A program made the position numbers and the translations under genes. Positions 35,781 to 45,638 of a DNA stretch of 64,000 nucleotides are shown here, in pieces (position 1 is the first letter of the stretch; the number at the start of each line of letters is the position of its first letter). Origin of the DNA: Ailanthus altissimus (taxonomy: Eukaryota > Streptophyta > Magnoliopsida > Sapindales > Simaroubaceae); assembly GCA_946807835.1 (NCBI GenBank), contig CAMPEX010000001.1, forward strand, positions 139,001 to 203,000, given 5' to 3'. The notes beneath the pieces were generated by a model. It did no database searches. It saw nothing but the letters and a program-made list of their open reading frames with translations, and was not told the origin of the DNA.

Positions 35781-36609
35781 TTCACTTCTTACTGTAAAGT
35801 TTAAAAATGTTTAAATTTTTGTTTTTCTATTTGAGAGATTAAATGGATTATATAAGGCAGTGCGAGGGCGTCTTTAGATTAAAAAATGTATAAAAGTTAT
35901 ATCCATAATCTAAAGTGTTATTTATTAACGATAAGAAATATTCTGCTAAACATCTCCAATTTTATCTAATAGGGATAAGATTAGTAACTTATAGAGATAA
36001 GATGTCTATAAGCAACTCATTAATATACTTGATTAAGCTCATAATCTATAGGGAACCAATAAATATTAAGACTTACTTATATATCTAAGAATTGTTCTAG
36101 ATTAATAAAAATACTTTGATATATAATAGATCAATAGATAATACAATAGGCATTTCTGATAATGTCTTTTGAGAAGAGACGGTAGATTATCAGAAAAAGG
36201 TTAAGAATAATTTGAAAGTCAAATCATATATCCTGACCTTTCTAATGATCTTCAGTAGGAGCATATACACATGAGATGTACAAGTAGTCTAATGCTTCAT
36301 CTGAAATATATTTTATATATCTATAACAAATATAGAGAATAATTAACAATGGAAAGTGTTTCCATTATTAAGAAGGTTTAAATAATAAGAGTTACTATTT
36401 AAAAACCCTTAACTTAGAAAGGATAAACCTCTTAGATATCTGTTTACCAATCATTGACATTTCATGTGCAAATAATATATAGAAGTGTAGGGATATGAGA
36501 TATCATATGTCCTTATTACATTTACAAGATGTTGCATGTTTTAAGCAACATTAGATTAATAATAAAATGCATAAAATGTCTAGGTAAATAGAACATATAA
36601 TAGTTCGGA
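35781..36609 (+). pseudogene. Family A leader and presumed gag region, unrecognisable
   Basis: This stretch lies between the hairpin array and the GAG-pre-integrase motif, where gag and protease are expected. Stops in all frames leave nothing I can identify. Another inverted repeat, CTTTAGATTA / TAATCTAAAG, sits at about 35873-35923. Confidence 0.4.
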
Positions 36610-37840
36610 AACTTTGAATAATGACGAATTGTGGCATAAGTGATTAGGTCAAGTAGCCATAAGATCACTATCCCGTCTGGTTAAGGATGGCCAAATACTT
36701 GATCTGGCTATAAAACCTTGTCCATTTTATGAATCCTGTATTCAGGAGAAGTTGATTAAATCCTTTTGTTGGTGTTAGACATTAAGCCACTGATTTATTA
36801 GAACTAATACATAGTGATGTATATGATCTAATGAATCATATTGCCATTGGTAAGTTTCAATACTTTGATATCTTTATCGTGATTTGTCATGATAAAGACA
36901 TGTATTTCTAGAAAAATATAGCTCGAAAATTTTGAAGTGTTCAAAGAATTTTGACTAAAAGTAAATGAAATAAACTTATATGTATATTAAACACCTTTGA
37001 TTAGATCGAGGCTATTTATACATAAGCAGTAAATTCACGAATTATTTAAAAGAGAATGAGATTCTAGCTCAATATAGTTCTCTAGATACTCCTTAACATA
37101 AATATGTTTTGAAGTATAGAGAAATCAAACTTTATTAGATATAGTCCGATCAATATTAAGTTTTACTGATCTTTTAAAATATCTAAAGGGTTATGCTCTA
37201 GAAACTATTACTTATCTATTGAATAAAGTTCCATCGTAAATTGTTCCTTCTACTATATATGAGATATGGACTAGAAGGAAAGAGAATCTTAAGTATGTTA
37301 AGACTTAGGGTTATTCTATTCGCATAAGAGTTGCGCAATAATATATACTTGAACCTAAAGAGTACAAGTTCGGTTCAAAGGATATCCTAAATATTTAATG
37401 GGATATTAGTTCTATGAACCGAATATAGAACCTAAAGATCAATTGAGTTAAATACCTTTAACACACTTTCCCGTAGGTCATATAAGGATATGAAGGCTAC
37501 TTATTAGGTATATTGAATACCTAAAAGGTGTTTTGATATTTTTCTTAGTTGAAGAAAAAGGATCCTATGATTTATAGTTAAACAATATTAGACATCATTT
37601 AAGAAAATTAACAAAATGCCAGAAAATTCAAAATTAACTTCAAATATGATAATCAAGTCTAGGACTTGATTGTGATTCCTATAGGAATTATTCTTATTGG
37701 TTGTAAAAGAGTTTACGCACGAAAATATGGGCCCAAAAGTAGGTAAGAATCTTTAAAAGCTCCATTGATACAAAGGTTACACTCAACGGACTGGGATTGA
37801 TTATGAGGAAAACTTTCACCAATAAACATGCTAAAGTTAA
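36610..37840 (+). pseudogene. Family A copia GAG-pre-integrase and integrase remnant
   Basis: DELWHK, a stop, LGQVAIRSLSRLVKDGQ, then CPFYESC at 36625-36750 form the zinc-binding domain just before integrase. Further motifs follow in shifted frames: IHSDVYD-like near 36810, PYEIWTRRKENLKY near 37253 and GYPKYLMGYY-like near 37385, the usual integrase-to-linker order. Reverse transcriptase is missing: at about 37850 the sequence changes to the inverted-repeat insertion. Confidence 0.75.
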
Positions 37841-37938
37841 TTAGAACTCGTTAGGCATATATGGATGAGATGCTGGGTTTGAGGGGGGGGAGGTACGTCC
37901 TACGCCTGGGTGTGCTGGAGCGCTAGTTCCAGCCTCTC

Positions 37939-38711
37939 GGTGGACCCCAAGGTGTTAGGGTGGGCCCCATACACTTTGACAAAAAAGTCGACCTTTTTTA
38001 TAGAGTGTGTGGGACCCACAAATACCTTGGTCCACCAGCTAGATGACACCTCAGAGCCACTGGTGTCCCAACACACAATTAAATCTCATGCATGACCCCC
38101 AACCGTGTTGAACTTGGGATCTCATCCTTTATAGGCCTTTAAGGTTCAATAGTTGTACCCATTGGGCTGGGCTGGTTTGGTGAGCATCTCCAGTGATAAT
38201 CAGAAGCATCCATTCGCTTCTCCTTACCGACCCTTGGTTCTGATTCAGTAAAGTAATAGCAATAGTGAGGGCACCTGGCTCTCATGCTGCCTTGCCATCT
38301 ACAGCCATCTAAGCTGGAAGTTCATCCAGAAAGCTTACTAGGGACTCGAAGGTCATTCCCAACAATTCAATCGGTCAGTGTTAACAATCTCAAGATCTTA
38401 TTCACTCTTTAAGGTTCTACAACTGGCGCAAAGGAGAGACCCAAAAGAAATGATTGAAGGGTGAGATGATTGGTTGTTAAATTTGAATCCTAACACCATC
38501 TTTAGTTCTGTTTTATATGTCCCAAGATGGGCCCAGCCCAATGGGTACAACCATTGAACCTTAAAGGCCTATAAGGGATGAGATCCCAGGTTTAACACGG
38601 TTGGGAACCATACATGAGATTTAATTGTGTGTTAGGATGCCAGTGCCTCTGAGGTGTCATCTAGCTTGTGGACCAAGGTGTTGGTAGATCCCACACACTT
38701 TATCAGTAAGA
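37939..38711. repeat. Long inverted-repeat element, arms about 180 bp
   Basis: The left arm (38001-38180) and right arm (38521-38703) are inverted copies over about 180 bases. Shared pieces include CTTGGTCCAC, AGCTAGATGACACCTCAGAG, AACACACAATTAAATCTCATG, AGGCCTTTAAGGTTCAAT and CCCATTGGGCTGGGC. The arms differ at scattered positions. The spacer is about 340 bases with no protein. A second, smaller palindrome (37939-38036, around GTGGACCCCAAGGTGTT and its complement) overlaps the left arm. The block is less AT-rich than its surroundings and lies where reverse transcriptase is expected. It may be a foldback or long-TIR non-autonomous DNA transposon; termini and target duplication are not clear. 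Confidence 0.7.
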
Positions 38712-39253
38712 ACCCTAGCAGATCATCGAACCACACATACAACCTTCTAAATCTGAAGAGCACCATTCCAATAGTTAGGAAAAGCGCAAACACTCCTCGG
38801 CTTACTCATAAACAAAAGGAGAAAGAAGTCATAGTAGAATCCTCTGAAGAAAAGAGTTATCCTCTAAGTAAAAGGTCACACCAAAACAATCACAACTATG
38901 CTCCTAATCGATCAAAGGTTGCGTCGAAGAATATGCTAGGGAAATACAAATAGATATAAAGAATATAGTAAAATTAAAGAGAATGCAAAGATAATACTAA
39001 CTATGATAAAGGAATACAACAAGCAACATAGCTTAGCACCTAAGTCGAGAGATCCCCTTGAAGAGAAGGGTACGATAGACTTGCACTACAATATGGATCA
39101 GATGACTAACTTGTTATTGATTGACGAGCATAGGCAGAAATAAATATACCAACTACTCCATATGAAATTAGATGGATAATCCTTCTTCTAGTACTAAAGT
39201 CTGAGATAAAATAGCATCCACTATAAGGTAATTCAACTTTGGGCATTTGATTT
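38712..39253 (+). other. 3' internal region of the family A element, no recognisable coding
   Basis: A 99-codon frame (38654-38953) starts inside the right arm of the inverted repeat and has no similarity I recognise. The rest holds stops in all frames. The last bases (TTTGGGCATTTGATTTTG) replace a clear polypurine tract. Confidence 0.35.
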
Positions 39254-41425
39254 TGTTGGGATTTATGCTTACGTGCCATCCTATTATGTATGAATATTTG
39301 TTTAATATTTATACTACTATTGTTATTTCAATAAATCGCTAATTATATTTATATATGGTAAGATGCTTGTAACGTTTTAGACATTGTATGATCTGAAAGA
39401 GTTCAGATCTGGTCTAAATGAGTTTAGATCAGTGCTAAGAATTAGCAACGGTGAGAGTTATAAATGTAAAGAGTTGGCACTGATAAGAGTTACCAGGTTA
39501 TAAGAGTTAGCGATATCTAAAGAGTTAGAGCCTTGTCTGAAATGGGACAAAGACCTAAGAATGTATTAGTAATGACATAATTGCAAAGAGTTGCAAATAG
39601 TGCTAGGAAATGTCATTATGCAAATATGTTCTCAAATATTATGTTTTTGATCTATCTTCACTGATGCAGGTCTGTCAGTGAATACCTTAACAAATATATA
39701 GATTGGTGTATGTCTATATCTGGATGGTCCAGATGGTTAGTCTTAACAAACCATGAGTTTAGTGGAAGCTCGTATAGAGATACAAGTATTCAGTAAGGAC
39801 TGAATACTAAACAGACTCACAAAGATCTCCAATAGACATCCCATAAAGCCGTCAATGGAGGATCTTTCGAGTTGAGTAGTATTCGTGGTCCTTTGACCTG
39901 AGTGCCACGGTGGGCTTGTGAGTGATCCACCATACTTTAGTTCCACACATGTCAGAAACCTTTCATGGTCTGACCGCTAGGTGTCGCTGGGTATGGTCCG
40001 ATACTCATAGAGTCCAGTGTGCATAGATATGGGATCCATCAACTTATTTGGGTGAGTATTATATCCTAATACTCTATAGATTATATTTCAGAAAGTCTTA
40101 TGGCCATAAGCAATAATTTCTGGGAAAAGAGTTTAACCCTAGGGATAAATAATATTGCAAAAGTGTTTGGGAATATTAATTATTGAAATACAATTCAAGA
40201 GATAAGCTTTTAGTCGGGCATAGGAGATTTGACGGTGTTGATCTATATCTCTGCTCTACTCAGATATAAATGATGGAGGGATTATATGAATATGTTATAA
40301 CCTCAACTTGTATGGTCTAACGCGCCGCTTTGTAATATCCGTAAGGTGTGTGTGGGGCATCGTTCACGGACGTATAGAGGAGTTCTATATGACAATTTGG
40401 GCGTGGACCTAGAGAGTCTCACAATATGAAGTGTACTCGTTGTGCACTGGGGCAGCATAATGGATTGAACAGTTCCATCCTAGAAATTTCAGCAAACCGA
40501 AAATATGTTTCGGGGTTCCTCGGGTTGTGCACTTATTTAAACTTAAATGTTAAGTATATTATTTAATTAGTTGATAAGAGTTGTTAACTAATTAGATATT
40601 AACAAGTGGCACAATTTTATTGTATGAATTATTTTACCATGAATTCAACCATTTACCATGTTAGTAAAATCAAAAAAGGTAAATATTAATTATTCAAATA
40701 GTTTTTGAATAATTAAATAAATGTTATTTAAATAAATAAAATATGATTTTATTTATTTATTATTTTATTCCTAAATGGAAGACATATCTAATTTGAGAAA
40801 CATAAACTAAATTTAGTGGAGCACCATTTTGTAATTAATAGTTAATTTTATTAGACCATTAAAATGGCCACCAAAAATGGTTTTGGTAGTTCGCCACTTA
40901 ATCTAATTTTGGTGGAGCACTTGTGAAGTTGTTGTAACCACTAAAATAGTTGAGTTTCAATTGTGTTAACATGAGAGTAAATGAAAATTCGTGAAAGGGT
41001 TGAGAGGAAAAAGAAGAGTTGGTTTTGAGAGAGTTTTTCAAAGAACAAAGACTTGTGAGAAAAATCAAAGGAGAAAGAAAAATAAATCATTTATATTTTT
41101 CTTTCTAGAATTAAAACCTTGTTGCTGGAGATCATACTACTGCTATTCTAGCTTCACAATCCCACCGGATTGTTGTGAACTAGAATTGGACAAGAGTGCA
41201 CTTCAAGGTAAGCTCAAACTTGGAGTAAGGATATTCGGCATTAGAAATCTTCATCGGAGGTCTTCAAAGGTATGTTTCTGTATTCTTAAATTGTTAAGAA
41301 TTGAACTACATGTGTATATATTGATTACTTGATAAATTCCGCTGTCAAATTCATGTATATGATGCATAATTTTATTTTTTTAATATGTACACAATCACAT
41401 GTATACACCCTAAAATACGTCAACA
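39254..41425 (+). mobile_element. Family A copia 3' LTR
   Basis: It starts TGTTGGGATTTATGCTTACG and ends AAAATACGTCAACA, 2172 bases in all. It follows the 5' LTR with many substitutions and indels, so the element is old or the two LTRs come from different insertions. The conserved stem-loop is at 41145-41186 and is the best-preserved plus-strand copy. The 113-codon frame at 40991-41332 has no counterpart in the other copies. Confidence 0.75.
41145..41186 (+). other. Conserved LTR stem-loop, copy H4 (perfect)
   Basis: The outer arms ATTCTAG and CTAGAAT and the inner arms TTCACAA and TTGTGAA pair at all fourteen positions, with one bulged C between them on the left. The loop holds CCCACCGG. 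It lies about 240 bases before the LTR end. Confidence 0.7.
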
Positions 41426-41620
41426 AATTTGTCGGTCGCCTTAGAAGCCCTCAAAGATGGAGTGAAGCTAAGCTCACATGGAGCCGAATCACAATAAATT
41501 CTATGTCTTGCTGTATATTTTTTTTATTAATCTCAATCTATTTTTCCAAAGGAAAATAAATTCAACATATTGCCTTTAAATTGACCAAATTTTAGTGTCA
41601 ACAATTTAAAGTCATCTATG
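41426..41620 (+). repeat. LTR 3'-end-like block, related to 48779-48950
   Basis: The block AGCCGAATCACAATAAATTC ... TTATTAATCTCAATCTATTTT ... TTAAATTGACCAAATTTTAG, ending TGTCAACA, matches 48779-48945 in the same order and orientation. Such ends are typical of some plant gypsy LTRs, but the start is not visible, so the family is left open. Confidence 0.5.
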
Positions 41621-42305
41621 GGAAATGGTACAAAAATCTATAGAGATTAACAATCTAATCCTTGTCCTTTATTAAGCTAAATTAGTTGCTAATCAATACA
41701 TCGAGTAAATTACGGCTCACCTCCTCAACTTAGCTTTCATAGATGCCAACTGCCTTCGCATCAATAACGACATTGACAACTTTAACTCCACTAAAAAAGG
41801 CTTCAATTCTCCTTCCTCCATTTGAGTTAACTCGACAATGACTAATGCAACTCAAATCATTATCCATGTACGGAGGAGGCGAATAGTTATAGTAGCCTAA
41901 TAAATAAAAAAATAGGTTTGAGTAGCAACTATAATCGCAACAATAACAAACAACAACTCTCTCTTTACCACCATTATCACTGCCAAAAAAATCAATTTTC
42001 TCATCAAAACCTTAAAAAATTGCTCAATTTCACATAAGATGAGGAAGAAAGATTTGAAATCCCATTGTCGAATCGTGGCCAAGAACGAGACTAAAAATTG
42101 ACCACTTGCTTTTCGCTTAAGCAAACTTTTTGTCTCATTATATTATGACTGCGAAAGACGATTTTGCCCTTTTTTCAACTCCTATTCTCTCTAATGTTCA
42201 ACCACAAGCCAATACTTACATTAAATATGCCTTTCTCAAATTCCAAAAGAATGCCAAAACTATAGTGGCCCCGTCTTTGTTGGTTATAGTGACAACCAAA
42301 GCTGT
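41621..42305. other. Intergenic or decayed repeat DNA
   Basis: I recognise no gene here. The frames at 41897-42327 are short, lysine- or hydrophobic-rich and without motifs. Confidence 0.4.
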
Positions 42306-42482
42306 GAGTCATTGTTGTTGTCCTTGAAAAGAACTGAGTTATTGCTACTGTTCTTGGAAAGAATTAAGTCATTGTTGTTGCCTTATAAGGCAAGTCAAAA
42401 CTGTTGTACTTAGAGAGAGATGAGCTATATTTGTAGTGCATGCAGATAAGTCATTATGACTGTGCTTAGAGAGAATGAAGTT
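42306..42482. repeat. Degenerate 30-bp tandem repeat
   Basis: Units starting GTCATTGTTGTTGTCCTTGA, GTTATTGCTACTGTTCTTGG and GTCATTGTTGTTGCCTTA begin at about 42308, 42338 and 42368. More diverged copies follow to about 42482 (AAGTCATTATGACTGTGCTT). Confidence 0.6.
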
Positions 42483-43274
42483 ATTTTTGGCAATTTTGAA
42501 ATTCTAAGAAAGAAAGGAAAATATATGGACTTAATGAGCTGAGCTTGCTAAATTATTTATCGGAACGATTAGGAGAGGAATAGGTTCTCCTTACTTTAGT
42601 GGGATGATTCACAATGGTATTAAAAGAAAGAGTTAAAAGGTACAAGAGATTTGTTGAAGAGTTAGAGCCTTTTAGTTTTGAAATGCTCATACCACCATGC
42701 AAACCATACATACGTCTATAATATGTTAGCTAGTTATAGTAACACTATGAACCATTTGGGGCATTAGAACTTGTAGTTAAGTATGGTATTATAAAACGAG
42801 CGTCTGATATTCTTATACAATGGAAAGTTGCTCGACCTATATTGCTCATTTTATGGGCCCTAGATTTTTTTTTATCTTAGATTACATTTATGCTTATTGT
42901 ACTCGGTCTATTATTATTCTCTTTCAACCTATAAGTTCATCTACATAAGTCCTCACTCTATGATAAGCATTTTCTTTAATCTCCAAGGATAAGCTTTTTC
43001 TCCATTAAACTTCAACAATAAGTATGTTCTTTGATAATGATTAATTAGGTTTAATATTTTCATCTTTCAAACTTAATATTTGTTCATTTAAATTCAGATT
43101 ATTTGACTTTTTATGTGTTTTATTATTATTTTGTAAGTTTGAAGTCAATGGAGCAAATGAGAATAAACATCCATAGAAAATAAGGCAAAAAATCAATTTG
43201 CTATAGTACATTCCTAAATGTAAATTACTACAATACTTGCTACAATATTTACTATTGTGTTCAGCGCCACAATG
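42483..43274. other. Intergenic or decayed repeat DNA
   Basis: No gene or complete element is recognisable. Isolated 'GCTTATTGTACTCGG' pieces resemble the repeat block at 44560-45633. Confidence 0.35.
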
Positions 43275-43373
43275 TTGTGTGAACAGTACTCGTGACCAGT
43301 TGTGTGAACAATACTTGTGACTGGTTGTGTGAACAATACTCATGACTGGTTGTGTGAACAATAACTCATGAAC
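43275..43373. repeat. 25-bp tandem repeat, four units
   Basis: Four units of TTGTGTGAACAATACTYRTG + ACTGG begin at 43275, 43300, 43325 and 43350, with only a few substitutions; the last is incomplete. Confidence 0.9.
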
Positions 43374-43559
43374 ATTATCCTAATATGACTTATATTTGAT
43401 GTTTTGCCCTAAATTGAAGACATGAACTTATAAATAGAAGGTCAAAACCCTAATTTAAAGAATTAATAGGAGAGATAAGAAGAAGAGAGCGAAATAACGC
43501 TTTTTAGAGGATTAAGAAGATTAAAAACTGCAAACAAAATAATTTTATCTCTTTAACTT
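43374..43559 (+). promoter_or_regulatory. Possible LTR promoter and transcript start region
   Basis: TATAAATAGAAGG lies at about 43430 in a setting like a retrotransposon promoter: a short purine-rich leader follows and then the repeat shared with 1-715. This rests on pattern only. Confidence 0.35.
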
Positions 43560-44345
43560 TTTATCTTTCTAGTTTTTTTATGATTTTCATGATGTTATTC
43601 TTTACTAGCTTTAGAACTTTTATTTCACCATGACCTAAGTTTTTATTTCTAGGATTAGTCTTTTGAACTTAATATGTAGTTGAATTTTATTGAGTCTTAG
43701 TTTGTAAACTTAATACATATAATTAATTTATTCTATCTTATATTTAAAGCTTTCATTATATTTAGCCAATATTTTGAATAATTGAGGAACTATAATGAAC
43801 TTGACAAAATAATTTGTGTTTAGCCTATGGTAGTTTGATGCATAATCATAGGGTAATAATTATGAGTTCCATGTATAATAGAAACATACCTAAAGGGCAT
43901 ATATGGTTTGAATTAGACCTATTCTTTATAAGTTTCATTCTATTCGAATTATTATAGATATTAGGTAATTGTTAGAATATGTAATATAGTCACTTAACTA
44001 TTGATAGAAACTTGTGATGAGATTATAGTCTAACCAATCAATTTGTATTAAGGGATAAACTAAGAGGTTAATAAATCGAATGAAACATTAAGAGATAAGT
44101 CGAAACACTAGATTACTTTTATTGGTGAATTCAACCCTTCGCTTTCCTTTAATCTAATTTATGTTTAATTTGATAGATTTAAGTTGATTAGTTAAGATTC
44201 ATATTTTAATTTTTCTGGATAAAAATTAAAGTGGGATTAATTTCAATAATTAATTGTAAGAAATAGATTAATAGTTCTTGTGAGAACGATAACTTGAACC
44301 TAAATCCTATATTACTTTATACGATAGTGTGTACTTGCGTTTAAC
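43560..44345 (+). repeat. LTR-like dispersed repeat, second copy of the 1-715 block
   Basis: It shares with 1-715 the order GACTTAATATG-like start, GGTAGTTTGATGCATAATCA, AACATACCTAAAGGGCAT (ATATACCTAATTGGCAT there), and the end ACGATAGTGTGTACTTGCG. It is diverged but collinear and in the same orientation. Confidence 0.55.
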
Positions 44346-44559
44346 TATTATTACATACATCATTCTCCAATCTCCAAAGATGAGAAGCTTCTCTAATCTC
44401 CAATAATAAACTGTATCGCTATAAATTGTATTGCTATAAATCTCGAAAATGACAATGAGAGGAATTTAGTTTTTTTTTTATGTTTTTCTCAATTTATTAT
44501 TATTATTATTAGCTTCTTTTTATTTTTCTTTTACTTACTCTTATAAAGTTTGACTTATT
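44346..44559. other. Intergenic DNA
   Basis: Nothing recognisable apart from poly(T) and (TTA)n runs. Confidence 0.4.
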
Positions 44560-45633
44560 ATTTTATGACCAATTTATGCTTATGGTGCTTGAGCTTTTAT
44601 TCCCTTTAAGGGTATGGTGCTTGATTTATGCTTATAGAGTAGCTTATGTTTAACTACTTTATGCCATTACAAAATGAAAACCCAATAACAACCTATGTTG
44701 CCTTAGTATAAAAGCATCGAGGTTAACTGAAACTTTCCAAATGAGGTCAGTTAAAAGCATTACCAAGGTTGTCAAAAGGCCAAGTAAGTTTTTACTTGAA
44801 GATCAAGGCTACGTAAGTCCTCAATCGAGGTCATGTAAATCCTCACTTGAAAATTGAGGCCACTTTAGTCCTCATTCGAGGCAACAAACGTAAGTCCTTA
44901 TTAAGGCCATATAAGTCTTCACTTGAAGGTGAGGCTATGTAAGTCCTTGCTGAGGCTATATAAGCCCTTACTTGAAGGCTAAGGTTAATCACTTTATGGC
45001 GCTCGATACCAAGATGCTCAAATTATTATATGCCTTATAGCATTTGGGATTCTCTTATTCAATGCACCTTACGACGATCAAATTTTCTTCCTCTTTTAAC
45101 TCATAGTGCTCGAGGTTTTTCTTATTTAATCTTGTGATATTCCGTTTTTTATTTTCTTTCAGCTTATTCCCATAGTTCTTGGCCTATTTTTTATTTTTTA
45201 TCTTCTGCTTATACTACTAGACTTATTATTATCTACATTTAGCCTATAATTTAGCTTATGGTACTCAGCCTATGTTGCTCATGATACTTGGCCTATACTA
45301 CTTATGTTATTATTCCTAGATTGCTTATAATTCTCAGCTTATGTTGCTTATGAAACTTGGCCTATGCTACTTATGTCGTTAAGCCTATGCTGCTCAGCTT
45401 ATTATTATTTTTTTTAGTTTATATTTATGGTGCTTGGCTTTTTTTTTCTCAGTTTATTCTTATGATGCTCCAACTTATGCTTATAGTGCTAAGATTTTTT
45501 TTATGCTCAGATTTTTTCTGTGCTCAGATTTTTTTTTTCTATTTGAAACCATACTTATGCTTATAGTGCTTGGATTATTATTGTCTTTCATCCTAATAAT
45601 ACTCAGTTCATTATTTTTCTCTCAACTTATGTT
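44560..45633. repeat. Degenerate repeat block, GCTTATGGTGCTC motif
   Basis: A motif close to TTATGCTTATGGTGCTYGGC, with TTATTATTATT spacers, is iterated many times. In the middle (44780-44990) a second repeat, TAAGTCCTCACTTGAAGG alternating with GAGGCTATGTAAGTCCT, occurs about eight times. The first motif resumes at 47705, so the block was one before the family A insertion at 45639-47699. The hydrophobic frames at 45357-45709 are products of the repeat. Confidence 0.65.
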
Positions 45634-45638
45634 GTTTG

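Noticed and set aside
38654..38953. 99-codon frame as a captured host gene
   Set aside because: It starts inside the right arm of the inverted repeat, has low-complexity basic sequence and no motif I recognise.
40991..41332. 113-codon frame with a basic N terminus
   Set aside because: It lies entirely inside a family A LTR, crosses the conserved stem-loop and is not open in the other copies.
43275..43373. CRISPR-like array
   Set aside because: The 25-bp units are directly adjacent without spacers and the genome is plant nuclear DNA; a simple tandem repeat.
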